From NCBI GenBank assembly GCA_965261775.1, contig OZ253477.1, forward strand, positions 62,001 to 126,000: a DNA stretch of 64,000 nt, given 5' to 3'. The stretch comes from G965261775 sp965261775 (GTDB taxonomy: Bacteria > Pseudomonadota > Gammaproteobacteria > Eutrophobiales > Eutrophobiaceae). The notes under the pieces are model-generated. The model was not told where the DNA came from. It made no database searches and worked only from the letters and a program-made list of their open reading frames with translations. How positions within the stretch are numbered: the stretch's first letter is position 1; the number at the start of each line of letters is the position of its first letter. Positions 1-8,700 of this stretch are shown in pieces. Position numbers and translations under genes: made by a program.

Positions 1-504
1 TGCATAAATATCTGATAATAGTTGATGAAGGCAAATTGCTCTTTGTATTCTTCTATTTATGTCACGATTTTGCGGGCGTGAAAAACCAATAAAAGCAAGT
101 ACCCTGCTATCAATTATTGGTTGTAATGTGTCTATGGTATGCAGTAATTTAGAGGCAAAAGATGCTTCTACGCGCCCTGTTATATTTTGTAAGTCATCAA
201 GAATTTGTTCAAAGGTTCTTTCGTTAGCTCTTGTTTCTTCAAAATAATCGAAAAATTGCTGATAATGTGCTCCTTCTGGGAATCTAAGTCTGTAAAATCT
301 CCTGAAATCTCTCTGAAATTCCTCGTCGATTGCAATGTTGGCTTCAGGAAAAGTATTCTGGATTCTCACATATGGATCTAAAGCTCTAGCCATATTTGCT
401 GCTAAATATGGAATTAGCCCATCTCCGTGAGCATATATTCGGTCGATTATTGACGTGCCCAGTTCTATTATCATATCCTGGTCAGGATCATCGTGTCCGT
501 TCAT
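1..504 (-). CDS. Unrecognised protein, 3' end beyond window
   Basis: The minus strand is open from an ATG at 502-504 down to base 1 without a stop, giving at least 168 residues, so the C-terminus lies outside the window. A strong Shine-Dalgarno GGAGG sits about 9 bases before the ATG and supports the start. The visible part is soluble and rich in charged and aromatic residues, with no signal peptide and no membrane segment. It begins MNGHDDPDQDMIIELG and contains a helical-looking stretch FRRFYRLRFPEGAHYQQFFDYFEE. I do not recognise a family. It points away from ychF across a 314-base gap, so it is probably a separate transcription unit. Confidence 0.7.
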   Translation of the reverse strand, partial: MNGHDDPDQDMIIELGTSIIDRIYAHGDGLIPYLAANMARALDPYVRIQNTFPEANIAIDEEFQRDFRRFYRLRFPEGAHYQQFFDYFEETRANERTFEQILDDLQNITGRVEASFASKLLHTIDTLQPIIDSRVLAFIGFSRPQNRDINRRIQRAICLHQLLSDIYA

Positions 505-818
505 TGAAAATCCTCCGCAGTTTGTTTCATTCTCTGAAATGAGTTCTTTTTATCAGACAGATCACCGTATATGAGCCTTCTGTTCGCGTCAACTCCCTTT
601 ACGTTGTCAAATTTTTATAATGCTCTGGTCACCGAGCGTATGCCTGAAAAAGGCCAAATGTATAAATAACGATATCAAATCCATCCAGGCGATGGTGGTG
701 ACTAATCGAAAGCCGTGCACAGGGATTGCCCGACGTGCCGGGACTGATGCCGCTTGCGTTGAAGTTGCACATCGTTTCTACAGTCTCGCACTCCCCGTTG
801 AATACGCCATGGCAATCT
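505..818. other. Intergenic stretch without a recognisable gene
   Basis: This lies between the orphan gene and the end of ychF. Short frames exist on both strands (for example 629-826 minus) but they have no ribosome binding site or family signature, and one overlaps the end of ychF. I see no tRNA, no repeat and no clear terminator here. Confidence 0.5.
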
Positions 819-1907
819 TCACACATTGAATCTGAATAAAATCACATCCCCGTCATTGACGATATAGTCTTTTCCCTCCGAACGCCATTTGCCCGCGTTC
901 TTTGCTCCCTGCTCACCCCGGTATTTGATGTAATCGTCAAACGCGGTGACCTCGGCGCGAATAAACCCCCGTTCAAAATCACTATGGATAACGCCCGCCG
1001 CTTCCGCGGCGGTCGCCCCGATGGGTATTGTCCAGGCGCGTACTTCCTTTGGCCCGGCGGTAAAATAGTTTTGTAGCCCCAGCAGTTGATAACCGGCGCG
1101 GACGACACGATTAAGCCCTGCTTCACGCAGCCCCATGGCTTCCAGAAATTCCTGCTGCGCTTCGTCTTCAAGCTGGGCGATTTCCGATTCAATCAAGGCG
1201 CATATGGCGATCAGTTTCGCGTCTTCCGTCGCCGCACGCGCCTGCAATTTATCCAGCCAGGGATTGGATTCCAGACCGTTTTCTTCCACATTGGCGATAT
1301 ATAAAACCGGCTTTTGCGTCAACAACCGTAAATCCTTCAACAGCGCATCCCCGTTTTCCAGAGTCATTGATCTTACCGACAAGGCCTGGTCAAGATGCGC
1401 CATAATGGCTTCAAGTTGCGCCTGTTGTTGCAGCGCCGATTTATCACCGCTGCGACTTGATTTGATCACTTTTTGCAATCGCCTGTCCACCGTTTCCTGA
1501 TCGGCGAGGCAGAGTTCGGTATTAATGATTTCAATATCGGCCAGGGGATCAACCTGGCCGCCTACGTGCGCGATATTATCGTCGTCAAAACAACGCACCA
1601 CCTGAGCGATGGCATGGGTCTCGCGTATATTGGCCAGAAACTGATTGCCCAGTCCTTCCCCCTTTGAAGCGCCTTTAACCAAACCGGCGATGTCTACAAA
1701 CTCCATACAGGACGGGACAGTTTTGGCCGGTTTCACCAATGCCGCGAGTTGCTGCAGGCGTGCGTCAGGCACCGCCACAACGCCGATATGTGGATCAATA
1801 GTACAAAAAGGATAGTTTTCGGCGGCAATAGCCGATCGGGTCAGCGCGTTGAACAATGTCGATTTACCGACATTGGGCAAACCAACGATACCACACTTAA
1901 ATCCCAT
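819..1907 (-). CDS. ychF: Redox-regulated ATPase YchF (Obg-like)
   Basis: This 362-residue protein matches the usual YchF length of about 363. The P-loop GLPNVGKST is at residues 8-16, and the following FNALTRSAIAAENYPFCTIDP is the typical switch region of this family. DIAGLVKGASKGEGLGNQFL is the G3 region. The C-terminal TGS-like part ends with the family-typical KDYIVNDGDVILFRFNV. YchF binds ribosomes and hydrolyses ATP in preference to GTP; it is a cytoplasmic translation and stress factor. It is the last gene of the run prs-rplY-pth-ychF, 68 bases after pth, the standard gammaproteobacterial arrangement. Confidence 0.97.
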   Translation of the reverse strand: MGFKCGIVGLPNVGKSTLFNALTRSAIAAENYPFCTIDPHIGVVAVPDARLQQLAALVKPAKTVPSCMEFVDIAGLVKGASKGEGLGNQFLANIRETHAIAQVVRCFDDDNIAHVGGQVDPLADIEIINTELCLADQETVDRRLQKVIKSSRSGDKSALQQQAQLEAIMAHLDQALSVRSMTLENGDALLKDLRLLTQKPVLYIANVEENGLESNPWLDKLQARAATEDAKLIAICALIESEIAQLEDEAQQEFLEAMGLREAGLNRVVRAGYQLLGLQNYFTAGPKEVRAWTIPIGATAAEAAGVIHSDFERGFIRAEVTAFDDYIKYRGEQGAKNAGKWRSEGKDYIVNDGDVILFRFNV

Positions 1908-1975
1908 AATAATGGCGGGGAAGGGAATGATATAAGCGTGGTAATGAACGACGATCGTGCGGAAATGCTATCACG

Positions 1976-2554
1976 TTATTTTTTATTAAAGTGGTTCATC
2001 AATTTTGATATCGTCCCGGAGAAGATCATATCGCTTTCCGCGATTACTCTGGATATGGCGTCAGCAATCTGCTCAGCCTCGTTTTTGTCAGGTTTGTTCA
2101 ACACATAGGAACTCATTTCATGTGGCCTGCCCGGGTGTCCAATGCCGATACGCAGACGATTGAATCCGCTTTGGCCGGTTTTCAGGATAATATCTCTTAA
2201 ACCGTTATGCCCCCCGTGTCCGCCGCCTTTTTTGAAACGTATTGCGCCAGCGTCCAGATCAACCTCATCATGTACAATTAATATCTGTTCTATCGGAAGT
2301 CTGTAATAACGTATCAGGGACTGTATAGCCGTGCCGCTTTTATTCATAAAGGTTTGTGGTTTGCACAATAAACAGTCATTGGTGTCGTCCTGGTAGCGGC
2401 AGACTTCGGAATAGAATTTCTTGTCAGGAGAAAAACGCAGTGAAAATTTCTCCGCCAATGTGTCGGCAAAACGAAAACCGGTGTTGTGTCGGGTCGCCAG
2501 GTATTGCGGTCCCGGGTTACCCAGACCCGCAATCAATTTCAAGGAAGCCGACAC
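1976..2554 (-). CDS. pth: Peptidyl-tRNA hydrolase
   Basis: A 192-residue enzyme that releases peptides from peptidyl-tRNA dropped by the ribosome. The family signature GLGNPGPQYLATRHNTGF lies at residues 10-27 and contains the catalytic His of the RHNTG motif. KPQTFMNKSG, VHDEVDLDAGAIRFKKGGGHGGHNGLRDI and RLRIGIGHPG are the other conserved blocks. The length is normal. It lies 18 bases after rplY and before ychF in one transcription direction, as in most relatives, so it is probably cotranscribed with them. Confidence 0.97.
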   Translation of the reverse strand: MSASLKLIAGLGNPGPQYLATRHNTGFRFADTLAEKFSLRFSPDKKFYSEVCRYQDDTNDCLLCKPQTFMNKSGTAIQSLIRYYRLPIEQILIVHDEVDLDAGAIRFKKGGGHGGHNGLRDIILKTGQSGFNRLRIGIGHPGRPHEMSSYVLNKPDKNEAEQIADAISRVIAESDMIFSGTISKLMNHFNKK

Positions 2555-2572
2555 TCGCCCGCTGACAATGGC

Positions 2573-3238
2573 TTATTGGCTGTCGGCTTTGTCGCCCGTC
2601 GTATCCGCCTCTTTGCTGTCGGTTTCTTCTTTCAGTTCTTCCTCTTCATCGGCGGTAGTGCCTTTCGGCATGTGCACGGAAACGACCGGCAGTGTATTAT
2701 CCTCGCCATGACTGTGCTGTACCGGTTGAACCCTGTCGGGGAATTTCAAGTCGCTCAGGTGTAATGTTTCACCGACATCAACCTCCAGCATATCGACTTC
2801 AATATACGTGGGCAGGTCTTCGGGCAAACAGACGATGTCAATTTCCGACATGAGATGGCTAATCACGGCGCCGCCCTGTTTAACACCGATACATCTATCC
2901 TCGTTGATAAAATGCAGTGGTACCCGCATGGTCAGGGTTTCATTTTCATTAATACGCTGCAGATCAATATGCAACAGAGAACGCTTGTAAGGATGACGCT
3001 GCAGGTCTTTCAGCACTACTTTTTCCAGGGTGTCGCCAATCTTCAACGTCAGAATATGCGAATAAAACGCTTCATGAGCAAGCTGGTGCATCACATCATT
3101 ATGATTGAGCGTGATCATATTGACCGCTTTATTATTCCCGTACACGATGCCGGGTAATTTGCCGGTGCGGCGCAGGCGACGGTTTGCGCCTTTTCCCACC
3201 TCTTGTCGTGTTTCAGCAATGAGTTCAAATTGGTTCAT
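2573..3238 (-). CDS. rplY: 50S ribosomal protein L25, Ctc long form
   Basis: A 221-residue L25 of the long (Ctc/TL5) type: an N-terminal 5S-rRNA-binding beta-barrel (about residues 1-95, with GKGANRRLRRTGKLPGIVYG) followed by the extra Ctc C-terminal domain (about 100-190, with VPLHFINEDRCIGVKQGG and the LSDLKFPD block). The last 35 residues are a strongly acidic tail (EEEELKEETDSKEADTTGDKADSQ in part), common in this family. It binds 5S rRNA in the central protuberance. It sits between prs and pth, in the conserved order. Confidence 0.96.
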   Translation of the reverse strand: MNQFELIAETRQEVGKGANRRLRRTGKLPGIVYGNNKAVNMITLNHNDVMHQLAHEAFYSHILTLKIGDTLEKVVLKDLQRHPYKRSLLHIDLQRINENETLTMRVPLHFINEDRCIGVKQGGAVISHLMSEIDIVCLPEDLPTYIEVDMLEVDVGETLHLSDLKFPDRVQPVQHSHGEDNTLPVVSVHMPKGTTADEEEELKEETDSKEADTTGDKADSQ

Positions 3239-3309
3239 TTTTTTACTACTCCGTAATCTCTTGAAAAATTGTGCCGTTTTCTACAGCGGTTGCCGTGAGG
3301 GCATTGACG

Positions 3310-4263
3310 CTAATCCAGAAACATTGAACTCAGCGATTCACCTTCTGCGATACGGCGTATACTTTCCGCCAGCATACCTGCGGTCCCAAGTTGCCGGATA
3401 CGCTTGCAGTTCATTGCCTCAAGGCTCAACGGGATGGTATCTGTTACCACAAGCTCATCCAGTTTCGAACGTTCAATATTGCCCACAGCATCCCCCGAGA
3501 GCACGGCATGGGTACAGTAAGCCACTACTTTTTTTGCTCCAAATTCTTTCAGGGTGCTGGCCGCGTTGCCCAGAGTCCCGGCGGTATCTACCAGATCGTC
3601 AATAATGATACAGGTTCGGTCTTTGACATCGCCGATGATATTCATTACCTCGGATTCATTCGGATTGGGTCTCCGTTTGTCAATAATTGCCAACTCCGTG
3701 TCATCCAGACGTTTTGCCAGCGCCCGGGCGCGGACCACGCCGCCGACATCCGGCGATACCACCATTATATCAGGATATTCATGCTTCCATATGTCACCCA
3801 GCAGTACCGGAGATCCGTACACATTATCCAGCGGAATATCAAAAAAACCCTGGATCTGATCCGCATGCAGGTCCACTGTCAACGCACGGTTTATGCCGGC
3901 CGTTGCAATCATATTCGCGATAACCTTTGCGGTAATTGGTACCCGCGCTGAACGTGAACGACGATCTTGTCTGGCATAACCCAGATAGGGTATGACGGCC
4001 GTTATTCTGGCTGCCGAAGCGCGCCTCAGGGCATCCGTCATCACCAGCAGCTCCATTAGATTATTATCCGTCGGGGCGCAAATGGGCTGTATGATATAGC
4101 AATCATGACCACGTACATTTTCATCAATCTCAACCATAACCTCACCGTCGCTGAACCGCCCCACCGTACTCTTTCCCAGTGGCATATTCAGATGGTTCGC
4201 TGTCTTGAGTGACAGGTCGGGGTTGGCGTTCCCGCTGAATATCATCATATTGGAAATGGACAT
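3310..4263 (-). CDS. prs: Ribose-phosphate pyrophosphokinase (PRPP synthetase)
   Basis: At 317 residues the length is typical for class I PRPP synthetase, which makes PRPP from ribose 5-phosphate and ATP for nucleotide, His, Trp and NAD synthesis. Visible motifs include the flexible-loop and ATP region YARQDRRSRSARVPITAK, the Mg-binding VDLHADQIQGFFDIP (residues about 129-143), SPDVGGVVRARALAKRL, and the PRPP-binding CIIIDDLVDTAGTL (about 218-231). The start at MSISNMMIFSGNANPDLS agrees with the family N-terminus. It follows tRNA-Gln by about 26 bases and precedes rplY. Confidence 0.98.
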   Translation of the reverse strand: MSISNMMIFSGNANPDLSLKTANHLNMPLGKSTVGRFSDGEVMVEIDENVRGHDCYIIQPICAPTDNNLMELLVMTDALRRASAARITAVIPYLGYARQDRRSRSARVPITAKVIANMIATAGINRALTVDLHADQIQGFFDIPLDNVYGSPVLLGDIWKHEYPDIMVVSPDVGGVVRARALAKRLDDTELAIIDKRRPNPNESEVMNIIGDVKDRTCIIIDDLVDTAGTLGNAASTLKEFGAKKVVAYCTHAVLSGDAVGNIERSKLDELVVTDTIPLSLEAMNCKRIRQLGTAGMLAESIRRIAEGESLSSMFLD

Positions 4264-4289
4264 ATTACTTTTCCCTGACTATTGAAAAA

Positions 4290-4365
4290 TGGCTGGGGCA
4301 CCAGGACTCGAACCTGGGAATGCAGGGATCAAAACCCTGTGCCTTACCAACTTGGCTATGCCCCA
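4290..4365 (-). tRNA. tRNA-Gln (anticodon UUG)
   Basis: A complete cloverleaf of 76 bases with CCA encoded. The acceptor TGGGGCA pairs with TGCCCCA, the anticodon stem is CAGGG/CCCTG around loop TTTTGAT (anticodon TTG), and GTTCGAGTC forms the T loop. It lies between ispE and prs on the same strand, a position conserved in gammaproteobacteria. Confidence 0.97.
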
Positions 4366-4407
4366 GGATTTATGACTAGTTGCGCCTGTCTCGCTGGTCC
4401 GGCGATT

Positions 4408-5262
4408 TTACAATAATGTTGTTTCATTTGCTAAACGTTTCGTTAACGGTGATCGATTCATTCCTTTTACCACATAGCCGCGCCACTTTTCGGGAACGCG
4501 CTTTTTCAATTCAAGCGCCTCCTGCCTGTCTTCAAACGGAGCAAATATACAGGCCCCGGTCCCGGTCAACCCGGCGGAGACATAACCGTTCAGCCAGTCT
4601 AATGCTTTGGCAACATGATTATAGTGTTTTCGCACGGTTGATTCACAATCATTTTTGCCACCTCTTTCCAGGAAGTCGCGTATCGTGATGACCGGTGTAT
4701 TGCGAGTCAAATCAGGTGCGTTAAAAACCGTCGCTGTTGACACGCCGCAACCCGGATAAATAACAAGATAAAAACGCTCCGCCGGTTCTATGGCGGTGAT
4801 CCTTTCACCGATACCCTCAGCCCAGGCAGCATGAGCGTGAATAAAGACTGGTACATCCGCGCCCAGCGCAAGACCAAGTCGAGCCAGTTCATCCGTTGAA
4901 CAGCCGGTTTGCCAGAGGTGATTCAGTGCCACCAGCGTCGTTGCCGCGTCAGAACTGCCACCACCCAGACCTCCCCCGATGGGGATGCGTTTTCTGACAC
5001 AGATATTCACCCCTTTGCGTACGCTCGTGAATCGCTTTAATTCACGGGCCGCTCGAATGGTCAAATCGTCTTCGGTGGCGATATCGGGTAATGCTGTGCT
5101 GCGTTTTATCTCATCCTGCGGCAGAATCGTAAAATCGATCTCATCGCACAGATCAATAAATTGAAACGCGGTCTGCAACAGATGATAACCATCGTCCCGC
5201 CTGCCGTTAATATGTAAAAAAAGATTGAGTTTTGCCGGTGCCGGCCATGCGTTGCCTAACAA
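4408..5262 (-). CDS. ispE: 4-diphosphocytidyl-2-C-methyl-D-erythritol kinase
   Basis: A GHMP kinase of 284 residues in the MEP isoprenoid pathway. It phosphorylates CDP-methylerythritol and so feeds, among others, the hopanoid operon further along this window. The N-terminal substrate motif PAPAKLNLFLHINGRRDDGYH (shortened here) and the ATP-binding PIGGGLGGGSSDAATTLVALN (about residues 93-113) are clear, and the third GHMP motif LTGTGACIFAPF lies near 230. In many relatives lolB lies just upstream; here the upstream flank is the RTX island and its transposase debris. Confidence 0.97.
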   Translation of the reverse strand: MLGNAWPAPAKLNLFLHINGRRDDGYHLLQTAFQFIDLCDEIDFTILPQDEIKRSTALPDIATEDDLTIRAARELKRFTSVRKGVNICVRKRIPIGGGLGGGSSDAATTLVALNHLWQTGCSTDELARLGLALGADVPVFIHAHAAWAEGIGERITAIEPAERFYLVIYPGCGVSTATVFNAPDLTRNTPVITIRDFLERGGKNDCESTVRKHYNHVAKALDWLNGYVSAGLTGTGACIFAPFEDRQEALELKKRVPEKWRGYVVKGMNRSPLTKRLANETTLL

Positions 5263-5434
5263 TAAGACCCCTATCGTTTTTAATACGGATAATTCATGAA
5301 GGATTGTGAATTTGCCATCCGCGGATTATAGCGGGAGAAAGGGATAATGGACAATCAACTACTCCTTACTTGAGGGGCAATCGCAAAAGCCAGGTGCCAC
5401 CGAGCCTTGCCATAATGCCGTCAGGGGCGAGCCG

Positions 5435-5745
5435 ATTGTAGCGCAGTATGAGCAGGCCGTTGAAGTTGAGCTGAAGGAGTTTATGGGGCTGTTTTCTGTT
5501 GTCAGATGGGCGCGGCGGTGGGCAATGGTGACCATCCGGAGCGCCCTGTGCAGAATGGAATTGGGCCGGTGGCTGTCAGGATTTCGAAGGTCAGCGCGAA
5601 GGGCGGGGGGTCCGGTCACGTGTCGTTCTGCGCCGGGGCCTCCATCTGTGTGCAAGGCGGCTTCGCTGGAAGTGTTGGTGGGGTCTGAAGCCCGTGGACT
5701 GTCAGCCAGCACAGTGTCGCGACTGAAACAGGTCTGGTTTGAACA
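5435..5745 (+). pseudogene. Decayed IS256-family transposase fragment (left copy)
   Basis: Pieces of an IS256/mutator-type transposase can be read across several frames. First comes EQAVEVELKEFMG near 5449-5487, then NGDHPERPVQNGIGPVAVRISKV near 5523-5590, then KAASLEVLVGSEARGLSASTVSRLKQVW near 5658-5737. Frameshifts and an internal deletion (between KAASLE and the VLVG block) make it inactive. It is nearly identical over about 170 bases to the fragment at 16281-16455 and lies in the same orientation, so the two flank the RTX region. Family assignment is by recall of the QTGIGPVxVRIPKVR and GLSASTVSRLK motifs. Confidence 0.75.
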
Positions 5746-5768
5746 AGGGACCGCACCCCGCGGTCCCT
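5746..5768 (-). terminator. Hairpin downstream of the large RTX gene
   Basis: A perfect 9-bp inverted repeat, AGGGACCGC and GCGGTCCCT with a 5-base loop, lies 25 bases after the stop of the RTX gene on the minus strand. The following T-run is weak (TTGTT), so intrinsic termination is plausible but not certain. Confidence 0.5.
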
Positions 5769-5792
5769 GTAGACAGTCTCTCAAAACAACTA

Positions 5793-8700
5793 TCAGGCGG
5801 TTTGCCAGGCAGCCGTAATAACCGACTGTAGCTCATCCTTAACGTCTTGAGGAACCACACTACCGGCGCCACTGGGCACACTGTATGACGCCATCGCCGA
5901 AACCAGTTGTTCCACCTGACTATTGAGCAATTCAGATGTGCCAGCTTCTATACTGTCCAGTTGGTAGTTGGTATTGCTGTACCAGTTATTGACGGTCACC
6001 TGGTCGTCGGTGCCTGCGACGGTGATTTGCAGGTTATTGCCACTGCGGCTGAACCATAAATCCTCAATAGAGACATCATCAAACTGAGCCACATCAACAC
6101 TGTCTGCCTGAGTATCGTAGTTGTTGATAGTGTCCGCACCGAAACCGGCTTCAAAGGCATAAGTATCACTACCGGCACCGCCATGGAGGGAGTCGCTGCC
6201 AGCGCCCCCACGCAGGGTGTCGTTGCCACCCTGGCCCCAGATATTATCGTCCCCATCGCCGCCGTTTATCACGTCATCGCTGGCATAACCGATGATGGTG
6301 TCATTGCCATCGGTGCCTTGCAGTGCCTTTGCTTTGACCGTATCCACATCCCAGCTTGTGCCATCGGCAAACTCAATAGCGTTCAGCACATAAACGCTCG
6401 CACCATCGCCGTGGAAGTAGTACGATACCGCAATCACTTCACCGGGACTGCCAATGGTCAGATGCAAGTCGTTAGTGCGCCAGCCGTGACCACGGCTGAC
6501 TGTGACATCGCTGGCGGCAATGCCTTCCAGAAAGCGCAGTACATCCGTCCGTTCGGCAGCGATATCGAGGTTTCTGATGGTAGTGCTGCCATCGCCCGCA
6601 CCGAACAGGTAGGTGTCGTTACCGGCATCGCCGGAGAGATAGTCATTGCCCCCAGCGCCACCGCGCAGGGTGTCGTCGCCATCACCGCCAGAGAGGACAT
6701 CACGACCATCACCGCCATTGAGGGTATCATCGCCATCCTCGCCCCGGATAGTATCGTCCCCATCGCCGCCGTTTATCACGTCATCGCTGGCAAAACCGAG
6801 GAGGGTGTCATTGCCATCGGTGCCTTGCAGTACCTTCGCTTTGACCGTATCCACATCCCAGCTTGTGCCATCGGCAAACTCAATCGCGTTCAGCGCATAA
6901 CCGCCAGCACCATCGCCAGAGAAGTAATTCCATACCGTAATCACGTCACCGGTACTGCCAATGGTCAGAAGCAAGTGGTTACGGTTGGTGGGGCTGCGGC
7001 TGACTGTGACATCGCTGGCGGCAATGCCTTCCAGAAAGCGCAACACATCGTGGCGCCCCGCCCCGGTGTCATGGTTGGACACCGTGGTGTTGCCATCGCC
7101 CGTACCGAACAGGTAGGTGTCGTTGCCGGCACCGCCATAGAGGTAATCACGCCCAGCGCCACCGCGCAAGGTATCATCGCCATCCTGTCCCCGGAGTCTA
7201 TCGTCCCCATCGCCGCCGTTTATCACGTCATCGCTGGCAAAACCAGTGATGTTGTCATTGCCATCGGTGGTTTGCAGTACCTTCGCTTTGACCGTATCCA
7301 CATCCCAGCTTGTGCCATCGGCAAACTCGATCGCGTTCAGCGCATAACCGCCTGCACCATCGCCCTCGAAGTAGTTCGATACCGTAATCACTTTACTGGG
7401 ACGGCCAATGGTCAGACGCAAATCGTTATAGTCACGACCGTAACGGCTGACCGTGACATCGCTGACGGCAATGCCTAGAAAGCGCAGCACATCCGTCCGT
7501 TCGGCAGCGGTATCGTAGTTGTTGATGGTAGTGTTGCCGTCACCCGAACCGAACTCATAGGTATCATTACCGGCACCGCCGTCAAGGGAGTCGCTGCCAG
7601 CACCCCCACGCAGGGTGTCGTTGCCATCCTCGCCGTAGAGTTGGTCGTCCCCATCGCCACCGAGCAGGATGTCGTTGCCATCCTCGCCGTAGAGTTGGTC
7701 GTCCCCATCGCCGCCGCGCAGGATGTCGTTGTCATCCTCGCCGTAGAGTTGGTCGTCCCCATCGCCGCCGAGCAGGGTGTCTTTGCCATCCTTGCCGTAG
7801 AGTTGGTCGTCCCCATCGCCGCCATTCATCACGTCATCGCTGGCAAAACCGGTCATGTTGTCATTGCCATCGGTGCCTTGCAGTACCAGTACCATCGCTA
7901 CCTTCGCCTTGACCGTATCCACATCCCAGCTTGTGCCATCGGCAAATTCAATCGCGTTCAGCGCATAACCGCCCGCACCATCGCCGTGGAAGTAGTTCGA
8001 TACCGTAATCACTTCACCGGTACTGCCAATGGTCAGACGCAAGTCGTTACGGTTACCGCCGTGATCACGGCTGGCCGTAACATCGCTGGCGGCAATGCCT
8101 TCCAGAAAGCGCAGCACGTCGTGGCGGTCTGCCCCGGCGTCATAGTTGCCCACCGTGGTGTTGCCGTCACCCGCACCGAACAGGTAGGTGTCGTTACCGG
8201 CACCGCCAGAGAGATAGTCATTGGCACCAGCGCCCCCGCGCAGGGTGTCGTTGCCATCATCGCCATAGAGTCGGTCGCGGCCAGTGCCACCGCGCAGGAT
8301 GTCGTTGCCATCTCCCCCATAGAGGGAGTCGCTACCAGCGCCCCCGCGCAGGGTGTCGTTGCTGTCCTCGCCATGGAGTCGGTCGTTGCCAGCATCCCCG
8401 CGTAAGGTATCATCGCCATCCTTGCCGTAGAGTTTGTCGTCCCCATCGCCGCCGTTTATCACGTCATCGCTGGCAAAACCGATGATGAAGTCATTGCCAT
8501 CGGTGGTTTGCAGTAGCATCGTTTTGACCGTATCCACATCCCAGCTTGTGCCATCGGCAAACTCAATCGCATTCAGCGCATAACCGCCCGCACCATCTCT
8601 AAAGAAGTAGCGCTGCACCGTAACCACGTCACCGGCGGCACCAATGGTCAGATGCAAGTCGTCACGGCTGCGGCTGGCCGTGACATCGCTGGCGGCAATG

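Noticed and set aside
629..826. A 65-codon minus frame overlapping the end of ychF.
   Set aside because: No clear ribosome site or family; overlap with a real gene end; composition is not convincing.
5483..5818. A 111-codon plus frame over the left transposase fragment.
   Set aside because: It mixes several frames of a decayed IS256 transposase and runs into the RTX gene end; reported as a pseudogene.
6183..8405. Long plus-strand frames of 254 to 431 codons within the RTX region.
   Set aside because: They are antisense shadows of the RTX repeats and simply mirror the repeat periodicity.
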